Source of the DNA: Roseicyclus marinus
GTDB lineage: Bacteria > Pseudomonadota > Alphaproteobacteria > Rhodobacterales > Rhodobacteraceae
DNA: 64,000 nt
Assembly (NCBI RefSeq): GCF_030163795.1
Contig: NZ_JASJOF010000004.1
Location: 1 to 64,000 of the forward strand
Direction of reading: 5' to 3'
The position numbers and the translations under genes were made by a program. Under the pieces are notes generated by a model that worked only from the letters and a program-made list of their open reading frames with translations, was not told where the DNA came from and did not search any database. Shown in pieces: positions 51,830 to 60,672 of the stretch. Within the stretch, counting starts at the first letter, position 1, and each line of letters starts with the position of its first letter.

Positions 51830-51847
51830 GTGATTTTATAACGTCAC
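51830..51847. promoter_or_regulatory. Zur-box-like palindrome in the znuA-zur divergent region
   Basis: GTGATTTTATAACGTCAC is palindromic at 14 of 18 positions (GTGAnnTTATAAnnTCAC). It lies 13 bp from the znuA start and 27 bp from the zur start, where a zinc-loaded Zur dimer would block both promoters. A second AT-rich candidate, TGAAATGAAATAACATGACA, overlaps the zur start. Confidence 0.65.
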
Positions 51848-51873
51848 ATTGCCACTACTTGAAATGAAATAAC

Positions 51874-52395
51874 ATGACAAGAGGCCGCGCCTCCGACATC
51901 GCCCCTCTGGCCGAACCCTTGGGCTTCGACGCGCATGACCACGGGCATTGCGTAGCCTCGGCCCTTGCGGCTGCTGACACGCATTGCGCGGAAAACAGCT
52001 TGCGTTTCACACCCGTGCGGCGCGCGGCGCTTGAAATCCTGCTTGGCGAACACCGCGCCATGGGGGCCTATGAATTGCTCGACCGGCTCCATGCGGCAGG
52101 CTTCGGCGCGCAGCCGCCCGTCGCCTATCGCGCGCTGGATTTTCTTGTCGCCAACGGCTTCGCCCACAAGATCGAACGGATGAACGCCTTCATCGCCTGT
52201 GCCCATCCCGGCGCGACCCATGCGCCCGCCTTTTTGATCTGCCGCAATTGCGACGCCGTGGCCGAGGCGCAGACCGGCCCATCCTCGGGCGGCACCTTGG
52301 GCGATGCCGCCGATGCCACCGGTTTCCAGATCGAGCGCACCGTGATCGAGGCGGTGGGGCTTTGCCCCGTCTGCGCTGAAAAGGCCGACACATGA
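51874..52395 (+). CDS. zur: Fur family zinc-uptake regulator Zur
   Basis: A 173-residue Fur-fold repressor. A winged helix lies at about 35-105 (LRFTPVRRAALEIL, then GAQPPVAYRALDFLV), and structural-zinc Cys pairs are in ICRNCDA (about 124-127) and LCPVCAEK (about 164-167). The N-terminus carries an additional His/Cys cluster, HDHGHC at 21-26, not common in Fur proteins. It overlaps znuC by 4 bp. It probably represses the znu genes when zinc is sufficient. Confidence 0.92.
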   Translation: MTRGRASDIAPLAEPLGFDAHDHGHCVASALAAADTHCAENSLRFTPVRRAALEILLGEHRAMGAYELLDRLHAAGFGAQPPVAYRALDFLVANGFAHKIERMNAFIACAHPGATHAPAFLICRNCDAVAEAQTGPSSGGTLGDAADATGFQIERTVIEAVGLCPVCAEKADT

Positions 52396-53180
52396 GCCTT
52401 CTGTCCGTCGATCATCTGGGCGTCCGCTTCGGTGCGACCGAGGTGTTGCGCGATGTCAGCCTTGCCATCGAGCCGGGCGAAATCGTCACCATCGTCGGCC
52501 CCAACGGGTCGGGCAAGACCACGCTTCTGCGCGCCATCCTTGGGGCCGTGCCGCTTGCCGGTGGCACTGTCCGGCGCAAGACCGGCCTGCGTCTAGGCTA
52601 TGTGCCGCAGCGCCTGCATGTGGACCCGACCTTGCCGATCACGGTCGAACGGTTCTTGCGCCTGCCCGGCGGTGCCGCGCCCGCGCAAATTGCCGAGGCA
52701 CTCGACCGCGCGGGGGTGCCGGGCATCGACCGCCGGCAGATGGCCGATCTGTCGGGCGGACAGATGCAGCGCGTGCTCTTGGCCCGCGCCCTCGTCGCGC
52801 GCCCAGATCTGTTGATGCTGGACGAGCCGACCGCGGGGCTGGACCAGCCGGGATCGGCCGCCTTCTACCGCACCATCGACGAGGTGCGGCGCGACACCGG
52901 CTGCGCGATCTTGATGATCAGCCACGAATTGCACGTCGTCATGGCAGCCTCCGACCGGGTGATCTGCCTCAACGGGCATGTCTGCTGTCACGGCACGCCG
53001 GAACATGTGTCCTCCGCCCCGGAATACCGGGCACTTTTTGGCACGGGCACAGGCGGCGCGCTGGCGCTTTACCGGCATGAACATGACCACAGCCACGGGC
53101 CAGACGACCCGCACGGCCACCACCACCACCACGACCATGATCACGCCCACAGCCACGAGAAAACCGAGGCGGCCGAGTGA
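52392..53180 (+). CDS. znuC: Zinc ABC transporter ATP-binding protein ZnuC with His-rich tail
   Basis: A 262-residue ATPase. Walker A GPNGSGKTT is at 36-44, signature DLSGGQMQR near 118, Walker B LLMLDEPTAGLD, H-loop MISHELH. The last 36 residues contain about 15 His with Asp and Gly (HEHDHSHGPDD, then HGHHHHHDHDHAHSH), so the cytoplasmic side of the transporter also has a potential zinc sink or sensor. It overlaps znuB by 4 bp. Confidence 0.95.
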   Translation: MSLLSVDHLGVRFGATEVLRDVSLAIEPGEIVTIVGPNGSGKTTLLRAILGAVPLAGGTVRRKTGLRLGYVPQRLHVDPTLPITVERFLRLPGGAAPAQIAEALDRAGVPGIDRRQMADLSGGQMQRVLLARALVARPDLLMLDEPTAGLDQPGSAAFYRTIDEVRRDTGCAILMISHELHVVMAASDRVICLNGHVCCHGTPEHVSSAPEYRALFGTGTGGALALYRHEHDHSHGPDDPHGHHHHHDHDHAHSHEKTEAAE

Positions 53181-53980
53181 TGCTCGATGATTTCATGACC
53201 CGCGCGACACTGGCAGGGATCGGCGTCGCCCTCGCCGCCGCCCCTTTGGGCAGTTTCGTCGTCTGGCGGCGCATGGCCTATTTCGGCGATGCGACGGCCC
53301 ATGCCGCGATCCTCGGCGTCGCGCTGTCGCTGGCGCTCGAGATCTCGATCTTTCCCGGCGCGGTCGCCATCGCGCTCCTGATGGCGCTGACCGTCTCCAC
53401 CCTCAGCGGGCGGGGCTATGCGATGGATACGCTTCTGGGCGTTCTGGCCCATTCGGCGCTCGCCTTCGGGCTTGTTGCCGTGTCCTTCCTGTCGGGGATC
53501 CGGATCGACCTGATGGCCTATCTCTTCGGGGATATCCTGTCGGTCTCGCGCGGCGATCTGGCGGTGATCTGGGGCGGGGCAATCTTGGTGGCGGGGCTGA
53601 TCGCATGGCGCTGGTCAGCCCTCTTGACCGCCACGCTGAACGAGGAGCTGGCCTATGCCAGCGGCATCGACCCGAAGCGGGAACAATTGGCCCTGACCCT
53701 TGCGCTGGCCGTAACGGTCGCTGTGGCGATCAAGGTCGTGGGCGTGCTTTTGATCGCAGCGATGCTGATCATTCCCGCTGCCGCCGCAAGGCCCCTTGCC
53801 CGCACGCCCGAGGCGATGGCGCTGATCGCAGCGGGGATCGGCGCCGCCGCCACCGTCATCGGCCTGCGCGCGGCCTTTGTCCTCGACACGCCGGCCGGCC
53901 CCTCCATCGTCTGCGTCGCCGCGCTGATCTTTGCGATGAGCAGCGTGGTGCGCGCACTACGCGGTGGCCTCGCCCGGTAA
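53177..53980 (+). CDS. znuB: Zinc ABC transporter permease ZnuB
   Basis: A 267-residue ABC-3 family permease with eight hydrophobic segments. Family landmarks are PLGSFVVWRRMAYFGDATAHAAILG (about 24-48) and the ATPase-coupling region around VKVVGVLLIAAMLIIPAAAARPLA (about 193-216). Last gene of zur-znuC-znuB. Confidence 0.94.
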   Translation: MMLDDFMTRATLAGIGVALAAAPLGSFVVWRRMAYFGDATAHAAILGVALSLALEISIFPGAVAIALLMALTVSTLSGRGYAMDTLLGVLAHSALAFGLVAVSFLSGIRIDLMAYLFGDILSVSRGDLAVIWGGAILVAGLIAWRWSALLTATLNEELAYASGIDPKREQLALTLALAVTVAVAIKVVGVLLIAAMLIIPAAAARPLARTPEAMALIAAGIGAAATVIGLRAAFVLDTPAGPSIVCVAALIFAMSSVVRALRGGLAR

Positions 53981-54007
53981 AGGCGGCAAACCCGGCGACG
54001 TAGGGAT

Positions 54008-54646
54008 CTAGGGCTGCACCGCCCCAAGCGCCATGGCGCAGGCCGCCTGCACCGGGTCGATCACCGCGATCCCCAAGGCGCGCTCCAATGCAGCCCGGCG
54101 CGGCGCGAAGCCGGCGCACCCCGGCACCAGCGCCCCCGCCCCCATGTCGCGCAACCGCTCGCCGATCTCGAGCGTCCGGGCAAAGACCGCGTCCGAGCGG
54201 CCCGCCTCCTCCGCACCGACCCCGCCAAGGTCCAACTCCCCCGCCAGCCGCCCCAGAACCCCCATGGCCCGCATCTTGCGCATGTGCCGGGGGATGGATT
54301 TCGGCCCAAGCGCGATGATCCCGAAACGGTCCGCGCGCGCCAGCGCAGTCAGGATCCCCGCCTCCTGTATCCCGATCACGGGCTTGGCCGTCAGGCTGCG
54401 CGCAAGGTCTAGACCGGGATCCGAGAAACAGGCGATCACATAGGCATCCGCCCCCGGATCGGCCTTGATCCGCTCGGCCACATGCAGGCCCGCGCGGCTC
54501 ACATCCTCCTCCGTCATGATCGTGGCGGGCCCCTCCGGGATGTCGATGCAGTCAAAGGTCGCGCCGGAAAACCCCGCCAAAGCGTCGCGCAAACCCTCCG
54601 TCACCCCTGCCGAGGAATTGGGATTGATGACGAGGATCCGCGTCAT
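54008..54646 (-). CDS. Hydantoin racemase (Asp/Glu racemase superfamily)
   Basis: A 212-residue protein with MTRILVINPNSSAGVTEGL at the N-terminus and the two catalytic Cys of two-base racemases, in VIACFSDPGL (Cys about 72) and LVPGCAGFAP (about 180). Start 54646 overlaps the hydantoinase stop by 4 bp. It interconverts L- and D-5-substituted hydantoins so that a stereospecific hydantoinase can use both. No N-carbamoyl amino acid hydrolase gene is adjacent. Confidence 0.87.
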   Translation of the reverse strand: MTRILVINPNSSAGVTEGLRDALAGFSGATFDCIDIPEGPATIMTEEDVSRAGLHVAERIKADPGADAYVIACFSDPGLDLARSLTAKPVIGIQEAGILTALARADRFGIIALGPKSIPRHMRKMRAMGVLGRLAGELDLGGVGAEEAGRSDAVFARTLEIGERLRDMGAGALVPGCAGFAPRRAALERALGIAVIDPVQAACAMALGAVQP

Positions 54647-56100
54647 GGCCGGATCGCCGCGCCGAAATTCGTCGCAGGGTCCATTTCCGGGACGACTGGG
54701 GCCGTCGGTGGCACGGCATAGGGCGCGCGGGCGACAAACCGGCCCCTGCCCCGCTCCGCCTTGAGGGTGCGCCCCTCGATCACCGTGTCGCCCCGGCTCA
54801 TCACATGCACCGGCCAACCGGTCAGGCGCATCCCCTCGAAGGGTGTGTAATCCATCGCGTCATGCTGATCTGCGGCGGTGACGACCCGCGTCTCCTCGGC
54901 ATCCCAGATCGCGATATCGGCATCGTATCCCGGCAGGATCGCGCCCTTGCGGTCCATCCCGAACACCCGCGCCGCATTCGTCGAGGACAGCGCCACGAAA
55001 TGCTGAAGCGTGATCCGGCCCGCAACGACCCCTTCGGAAAACAGGTAAGGCAACCGCGCAGCGATCCCCGGCATCCCGTTGGCGATGGCGGGATAGGGCG
55101 GCGCCTCTCCCTTGGCGAACTTGCCGCTCGCGTCGAACCGGTAGGGCGCATGGTCGGACGACACGCTGTCGAAGGTTCCGATCCGCGCATGCCGCCAGAG
55201 CACGTCTTGCGTGGCGTGATCCCGCAAGGGCGGCGAACAGATGTATTTCGCCCCCTCCATGCCCGGCCGGTCCAGATCGTCCCGGGTAAAGGCCAGATAT
55301 TGCGGGCAGGTCTCGGAATGGATCGGCAGGCCGGCGGCCCGTGCGCGCGCCACCAGTTCCGCGCCCTCGGGTGTCGAGACATGCACGATGAACAGCCCCG
55401 CACCGACCAGCGTAGCCAGCGAAATCGCGCGGTTGATGGCTTCGGCTTCCGCGATGCCGGGGCGGGAAACGGCATGGTATCTGGGCGCGGTCAGCCCGGC
55501 CTCGGCAAGGCGCGCGTTCATCCATTTGACCATGTCGTTGTTTTCCGCATGAACCATGGTCAGCGCGCCATGCTTGCGCGCGACCGTCAGGATATCGAGC
55601 ATCCCGCGGTCGCCAAGGTTCATCAGGTCATAGGTCATGAAGACCTTGAAGGAGGTGATCCCGCGCGCAAAGGCGCGTGGCAATTCCTCCTCCAGCACGG
55701 ATGGCGTAGGGTCCGAGATGATCAGGTGATAGGAATAATCCAGCACCGAATGGGGTGCCGCTCGCCCGTCATAGGTGGCGATCACCTCATCCACCGATTG
55801 CCCGCGATGCTGCGCGGCAAAGGGAATGAAACTGGTGTTGCCGCCGAAAGCCGCCGAGACGGAGCCGGTGTAATAATCATCCGCCGTCATCAACCCGGTG
55901 GAGCTTTCTTGCGCGATATGGGCATGCGCCTCGATCCCGCCGGGCAGGACCAGCCGACCGCCCGCATCCACCCGCCGCCCGCCGCCGGTGATCTTGTCGG
56001 CCAGCGCCGCGATCTTGCCCCCGGTGATGCCGATATCGCCCACCCATGTCTCGCGCGGGGTGACGATGGTGCCGCCGTGAATGACCGTATCGAATTCCAT
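54643..56100 (-). CDS. hydA: Dihydropyrimidinase/hydantoinase
   Basis: A 485-residue cyclic amidohydrolase. Metal ligands are in EAHAHIA (His59, His61), Lys152 in TSFKVFM is the likely carboxylated Lys, and more are in LTMVHAEN and FIVHVSTPEG, with the final Asp in VSSDHAPY. It opens the ring of dihydropyrimidines or hydantoins to N-carbamoyl amino acids. Pairing with a hydantoin racemase favours hydantoins. An upstream frame extension to 56148 lacks a ribosome site. Confidence 0.9.
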   Translation of the reverse strand: MEFDTVIHGGTIVTPRETWVGDIGITGGKIAALADKITGGGRRVDAGGRLVLPGGIEAHAHIAQESSTGLMTADDYYTGSVSAAFGGNTSFIPFAAQHRGQSVDEVIATYDGRAAPHSVLDYSYHLIISDPTPSVLEEELPRAFARGITSFKVFMTYDLMNLGDRGMLDILTVARKHGALTMVHAENNDMVKWMNARLAEAGLTAPRYHAVSRPGIAEAEAINRAISLATLVGAGLFIVHVSTPEGAELVARARAAGLPIHSETCPQYLAFTRDDLDRPGMEGAKYICSPPLRDHATQDVLWRHARIGTFDSVSSDHAPYRFDASGKFAKGEAPPYPAIANGMPGIAARLPYLFSEGVVAGRITLQHFVALSSTNAARVFGMDRKGAILPGYDADIAIWDAEETRVVTAADQHDAMDYTPFEGMRLTGWPVHVMSRGDTVIEGRTLKAERGRGRFVARAPYAVPPTAPVVPEMDPATNFGAAIRP

Positions 56101-56194
56101 GCGCTGCCGCCCCTGTCTGTCGCCGCTCCATCGCTGCTCCGCGATCATGCGTCAGACGCGCGCGGGTGCAAAGCGGCTTTCGGCCCCCGGCTCC

Positions 56195-58708
56195 TCAGGC
56201 CGCGGCGGCTAGATCGGGCAGAACCTCGGCAGGGTCCATCCCGCGTTTCTGGGCGCTGGCGCGCACCGCGTCGCGCAAGGCGGCGCTGCGCGCCAAAAGC
56301 CGCCGGAACCGCGTCTCGTCCAGCACCAGAAGCGTCGAGGGCGCGATGGCCCGCACCTCGGCCCGCCGCGATTTCTTGAGCAAGATGGCCATCTGTCCGA
56401 ACATCTCCCCCCGGCCCAAACGCCATTCCTGCCCCGCCACCTCCAGTTCGACCGCCCCCGAGGCGATGAAGAACACGCTTTTGGCCGGGCTGTCCTTTTG
56501 CAGCAGCACATCGCCCGCGTTCACATAGCGCGTGCGGAACGCCCGGCAGAGCCGCTCCAGCGTGGCCTCGTCCAGATCCGAGAACAAAGCGAACTGGCGC
56601 ACCAGCTCCTCCCGGCGCAGCGTGATGTCGAGCTTGGGCCGCGCCTCGGCGACGGCACGGCGCGCGGCCAGATCGGCCATCAGCGTCGTGTACACCTCCG
56701 CCCCGATCAGCCCGTCCTCGCGCATGGCCGCGTATTCGCGTTCCTCCAGCCGCAGGGCGCTGCGCCGGATGAACCGCCGCTCCAGCTTCTCGGCATAGCC
56801 CGGATATTGCAGGCGCAATCCTTCCAGCGCGGTTTCCACCGCCTCGACCCGCCGCGACAACAGCTCTTGCAGCAATTCCGCCACCCGGCGCCCGTGGATG
56901 CGGCGGATGCGGCCGTCGATGAACCCGTCCAGATCGCGCAAAATCAACCGTTGCGCCAGCAAACGCTCGAACCGATCCGCCGTCAGCCGGGCCAGCGGCC
57001 CGGACAGGCCCACCCGGCTGTGCAACAGAACGGCGGCACGAAAGCCCGGCCCATAGGCGACGCTCCTGCGCGCGGCGCGCTGGTAGTCTAGCCGCCCGCC
57101 GGTCCGCGTCGCCTCGATCAACCGGTCGGCATCCGACAACACCTGTTCGGCCATGCGGGAGGAAATCGTGCGGTCGCGGACCCGCGCAAGGATCATGTCC
57201 CGTTCCCGGCCCGCCAGCGCGATCAACCCCAGCGTAATCCGGTCGCGGTCGAGGATGTCGGCGCTTTCCTCGGCGGCGCTCACGGCCTCGTCCAGCCGCT
57301 CACCAAACCGTTTCGCCTCGGACCGCACGACCTCCCGGGGTAGATCGTAGTTTTCCGTCGTGCGCGCCACATCCTCGCGCACGGTCTGAAGCGCCACGGC
57401 GACGACCTGCCGCGACAGCGCCTCGTCGATCGGTGTCAGCTTGTCGAGACCCAGCCGCCGGATCACCCAGCGCAGCGTCGTGCCCTGCACCATCAGCGTA
57501 TAGAGGGTGAACCCGGTGGCAAGGATACCCACCACCCGCTTCACCTCGACCGGCACCCGCAAGCTTTCCGTCACCGCCAGCGCCAGCGCCAGCGTGACCG
57601 CCCCGCGCAATCCCCCCCACAAGATCGCCACCCGGTAGGGCCGTTCCACCGGCGGCGACAACCGCAAGAGCGTGAGCAAGGGTAAAAGTCCGAACAAGAT
57701 GACAAGCCGCGCCGCCAGCGCCGCCACGATCACCACGAGGATCAGCGCGAAATCGCCCGGCCGGACGCCTTCCAAAAGGCGCGGGATCAACAGCGCGGCG
57801 AGAATGAAGATGAGCGCGCTCGCCCAATAGGCCAGAAGGTCCCAGACCTCGCGCAGATTGGCCCAGGCCTGCGGCGGCAACCGCCCCGGCCCCGTCAGGT
57901 TCAGCGTCAGGCCCGCCGCCACCACCGCGATCACGCCCGAAGCGCCCACCGCCTGCTCCGCCCCGATATAGGCGAGATAGGGCAAGGCGACCGAGATGGA
58001 GATCTGCGCCCGCTCGTGCCGCGCGAATTGCGCCATCACCCAGACCGCCAGCCGCGCAGCCAGCCATCCGGTCAACGCACCGCCCGCGATCAAGATCGGA
58101 AAGCGCCCCAGCGCCTCGCCCAGATCGGGGTCCGGAACGCCCAGCATGACAAAACCCATGAACAACCCGAAGAGCGCGATGGCCGCCGCATCGTTCAGAA
58201 GGCTTTCGCCCTCGATGATCCGCGCCAACCTGCGCGGCGCGGAAATCGAGCGGAAAATCGACACCACCGCCGAGGGGTCCGTGGTCGACACGATGGCACC
58301 GACCAAGAGACAGGCGGCAAGCGGCAGCGCACTGACCCAGGACAGCGCATAGCCTATCCCCAGCGTCGCCACCACGACCGCGACCACCGCCAGCACAAGG
58401 ATCGGCACCCAATCATCGATCATCCGCCGCAGGTTCATCCCCAACGTGGCCTGAAACAGCAGCGTGGGCAGAAAGACATAGAGAAACACGTTCGACCGGA
58501 TCGGCAGGCCCAGGATCGCCTCCGCCGCCGGGTTCAGCGCATCGGTCAGTTCGGTCCGCAGGAAAAACGCCGCCCCCGCCCCGATCAGGATGCCCAGAAT
58601 GGCAAGGATCACGCTTTGCGGAAAGCCCAGCCGCGCGGCCAAAGGCTCCGACGCGCCGATCACGAGGAACAGCGAGGCAATGACCGTGGTGACAAGAACG
58701 ATATCCAT
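56195..58708 (-). CDS. Na+/H+ antiporter with C-terminal cyclic-nucleotide-binding-like domain
   Basis: An 837-residue protein. Residues 1-410 form a CPA1-type exchanger of about twelve helices, with the ion-site motif SLLNDAAAIALFGL near 160-175 and TTDPSAVVSIFRS. A long helical cytoplasmic region follows. Residues about 690-810 form a cNMP-binding fold (FSDLDEATLERLCRAF, GDVLLQKDSPAKSVFFIASG, RGEMFGQMAILLKKSRRAEVRA). In the phosphate-binding cassette the Glu of FGE is Gln here, while the Arg-Ala pair remains, so nucleotide binding may be altered or lost. The layout recalls sperm-type NHE proteins. It has no voltage sensor that I can see. Confidence 0.88.
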   Translation of the reverse strand: MDIVLVTTVIASLFLVIGASEPLAARLGFPQSVILAILGILIGAGAAFFLRTELTDALNPAAEAILGLPIRSNVFLYVFLPTLLFQATLGMNLRRMIDDWVPILVLAVVAVVVATLGIGYALSWVSALPLAACLLVGAIVSTTDPSAVVSIFRSISAPRRLARIIEGESLLNDAAAIALFGLFMGFVMLGVPDPDLGEALGRFPILIAGGALTGWLAARLAVWVMAQFARHERAQISISVALPYLAYIGAEQAVGASGVIAVVAAGLTLNLTGPGRLPPQAWANLREVWDLLAYWASALIFILAALLIPRLLEGVRPGDFALILVVIVAALAARLVILFGLLPLLTLLRLSPPVERPYRVAILWGGLRGAVTLALALAVTESLRVPVEVKRVVGILATGFTLYTLMVQGTTLRWVIRRLGLDKLTPIDEALSRQVVAVALQTVREDVARTTENYDLPREVVRSEAKRFGERLDEAVSAAEESADILDRDRITLGLIALAGRERDMILARVRDRTISSRMAEQVLSDADRLIEATRTGGRLDYQRAARRSVAYGPGFRAAVLLHSRVGLSGPLARLTADRFERLLAQRLILRDLDGFIDGRIRRIHGRRVAELLQELLSRRVEAVETALEGLRLQYPGYAEKLERRFIRRSALRLEEREYAAMREDGLIGAEVYTTLMADLAARRAVAEARPKLDITLRREELVRQFALFSDLDEATLERLCRAFRTRYVNAGDVLLQKDSPAKSVFFIASGAVELEVAGQEWRLGRGEMFGQMAILLKKSRRAEVRAIAPSTLLVLDETRFRRLLARSAALRDAVRASAQKRGMDPAEVLPDLAAAA

Positions 58709-58926
58709 GTCCCTGACATAGCACAGGATTTGCAGGCTGCACCGCAGAAACCGGCGCTTTTGCCCTGCCCCGGCCCCGGAAGAATGGCCTCGCGGCAATG
58801 ACCGCGCCTCACTGCCGCATTTCCCCTCCCGCGTGGGCCGTGGACGGCTCGACACGGCCTGCCGCATCGTGTTTGCCTTGTCACGACTCCGGCGCCACGC
58901 CGCCCAGCCACAGGATTTGCGCCGCC

Positions 58927-59979
58927 ATGACCATCCCCTTCTTCGACGGCCACAACGATCTGCTCCTGCGCCTGTCCCGCCGCCCCGAAGCGCGCCACGC
59001 GCTCTGGCTCGAAGACAGCGGCGAGGGGCATCTCGACCTGGCCCGGATGCGCGCAGCTGGCTTTGCCGGCGGGTTCTTTGCGATCTTCGTCCCCACACCC
59101 GCACCGGGCGCGCCACAAGCCTTCGCGATGCCCGACCCGCCCTATGACAAACCATTGCCGCCCCTGATGGATCATGTCGCGGCCCAGCCGCCCGCGCTGG
59201 CCATGGCGGGCCTTCTGCATTGGATGGAACGCAGCGCACCCGAGGATTTTCGCCTCTGCCGCAGCGCATCCGACCTGCGTGCGACCATGGCCGCGGGCAA
59301 GATCGCCGCCCTGATGCATCTGGAAGGCGCCGAGGCGATCGGCCCCGATCTTGACGCGCTCTACCTCTGGCACGAGATGGGCCTGCGCTCTCTCGGACCG
59401 GTCTGGAGCAGGCCCACGATTTTTGGCCACGGCGTGCCCATGGCTTGGCCCGGTTCGCCCGACACCGGGCCCGGCCTGACCGAAAAAGGCCGCGATCTCG
59501 TCCGCCTCTGCGACGAAATGGGCATCGTGATCGACCTGTCGCACCTCAACGAGAAAGGCTTCGACGACGTGGCCCGGATCAGCACGGCACCGCTTGTCGC
59601 GACCCACTCCAACGCCCATGCCATCTGTCCCTCGACCCGCAACCTGACCGACCGGCAATTGCACGTGATCCGCGAAAGGGGCGGCATGGTCGGGCTGAAT
59701 TTCGCGACCTTCTTCCTCAATCCCGACGGACGGCCCGCCCGCGACACGGGCTTTGACCCGATGCTGCGCCACCTCGATCACCTCCTCACCCATCTGGGCG
59801 AAGATCACGTCGGCCTCGGCTCCGATTTCGACGGCTGCACCACACCCGCGGTGATCGGCGATGTGACCGGTGTGCCGCGCCTCTTCGACGCGATGGCCGC
59901 CCATGGCTACGATGCCCCGCTCATCGCCAAACTCGCGCGCGACAACTGGCTTGCCTGCCTCGACCGGTGTCTTGGCTGA
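58927..59979 (+). CDS. M19 family membrane-type dipeptidase
   Basis: A 350-residue zinc peptidase of the renal dipeptidase family. It shows DGHNDLL (residues 6-12, His-x-Asp), LMHLEGAEAIG (bridging Glu), DLSHLNEKGF and ATHSNAHAICPSTRNLTD (metal His), and GLGSDFDG. It lacks a signal peptide, so it acts in the cytoplasm. Substrates are dipeptides including D-amino acid ones. ATG 58927 is chosen because the upstream codons are not conserved-looking. Confidence 0.88.
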   Translation: MTIPFFDGHNDLLLRLSRRPEARHALWLEDSGEGHLDLARMRAAGFAGGFFAIFVPTPAPGAPQAFAMPDPPYDKPLPPLMDHVAAQPPALAMAGLLHWMERSAPEDFRLCRSASDLRATMAAGKIAALMHLEGAEAIGPDLDALYLWHEMGLRSLGPVWSRPTIFGHGVPMAWPGSPDTGPGLTEKGRDLVRLCDEMGIVIDLSHLNEKGFDDVARISTAPLVATHSNAHAICPSTRNLTDRQLHVIRERGGMVGLNFATFFLNPDGRPARDTGFDPMLRHLDHLLTHLGEDHVGLGSDFDGCTTPAVIGDVTGVPRLFDAMAAHGYDAPLIAKLARDNWLACLDRCLG

Positions 59980-59997
59980 TCGCACTTGACTAACGAC

Positions 59998-60021
59998 GAA
60001 TATGACACTGATGTCATATTC
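59998..60021. promoter_or_regulatory. Perfect operator-like palindrome directly before the TetR gene
   Basis: GAATATGACA and TGTCATATTC, 10-bp perfect arms around CTGA, ending at the base before ATG 60022. This is the typical size of a TetR operator and indicates autoregulation. TTGACT at 59986-59991 could be the -35 of a promoter overlapped by the site. Confidence 0.75.
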
Positions 60022-60672
60022 ATGTCTTCAGGCCACGCCCCAACCCATCTTGCCTTTTCAGACTGGCTTGCGCAGGGACGCGACACCCTGCCCAAGGGTG
60101 AGCGCACCCGCCGCGACCTGATGATCGCAGGGGCCGAGCTGTTGGCCAGCCAACCGCTCGTCGCCCTGACGGTCGCCGCCACTTGCGCGCGCACCGGCGT
60201 CGCGCATGGCACCTTCTACATCCATTTTTCCAACCGCAACGCGCTGGCGGGCGCCGTGCTTCAGGCCTTCGTCGATTACCTTCAGGATGTGATGCGCGCC
60301 GCGGCAAAGGGCGCGCCCGAACCGGTGCGCGCGACGACCGCCGCCTACATGCGGCTTTTCGCGGACAACGCAGGCCTGATGCGCTGCCTTCTGACCGGGG
60401 GCGATGCCCTGCCCGCTGCACAATCCGCCTTTCAGCGCCTCAACCACGACTGGGCCACGACCGTCGCCAATGCCGCCCGCCGCCGCCATGGCGCCGCCGC
60501 TCGGGCCGAGCCCGACCTGATGCGCCGCGCCCTCGCGCTGGGGGGCATGGTCGACCAATACCTGACCGCCCTGCATGTGACCCAAGACCCGGCGCTCGTC
60601 GCCCTCTCGCAAGATCCCGAAACCCTGCTCGACCTCTTCACCGACCTCTGGACCAAAGGCATGGCCCCATGA
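60022..60672 (+). CDS. TetR family transcriptional regulator
   Basis: A 216-residue protein. The helix-turn-helix is at about residues 26-68 (RTRRDLMIAGAELL, then TVAATCARTGVAHGTFYIHFSNRNAL), followed by an all-helical ligand domain. A TTG at 59986 would add 12 residues but lies inside the operator region. With ATG 60022 no Shine-Dalgarno is possible except within the palindrome, so translation may be leaderless. It overlaps the ligase gene by 4 bp and so represses its own operon by inference. Confidence 0.85.
   Translation: MSSGHAPTHLAFSDWLAQGRDTLPKGERTRRDLMIAGAELLASQPLVALTVAATCARTGVAHGTFYIHFSNRNALAGAVLQAFVDYLQDVMRAAAKGAPEPVRATTAAYMRLFADNAGLMRCLLTGGDALPAAQSAFQRLNHDWATTVANAARRRHGAAARAEPDLMRRALALGGMVDQYLTALHVTQDPALVALSQDPETLLDLFTDLWTKGMAP

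Noticed and set aside
58709-59269. N-terminal extension of the Na+/H+ antiporter to 59269
   Set aside because: The added residues are Arg/Gly-rich without hydrophobicity and overlap the divergent dipeptidase gene; MDIVLVTTVIASLF at 58708 begins directly with the first membrane helix.
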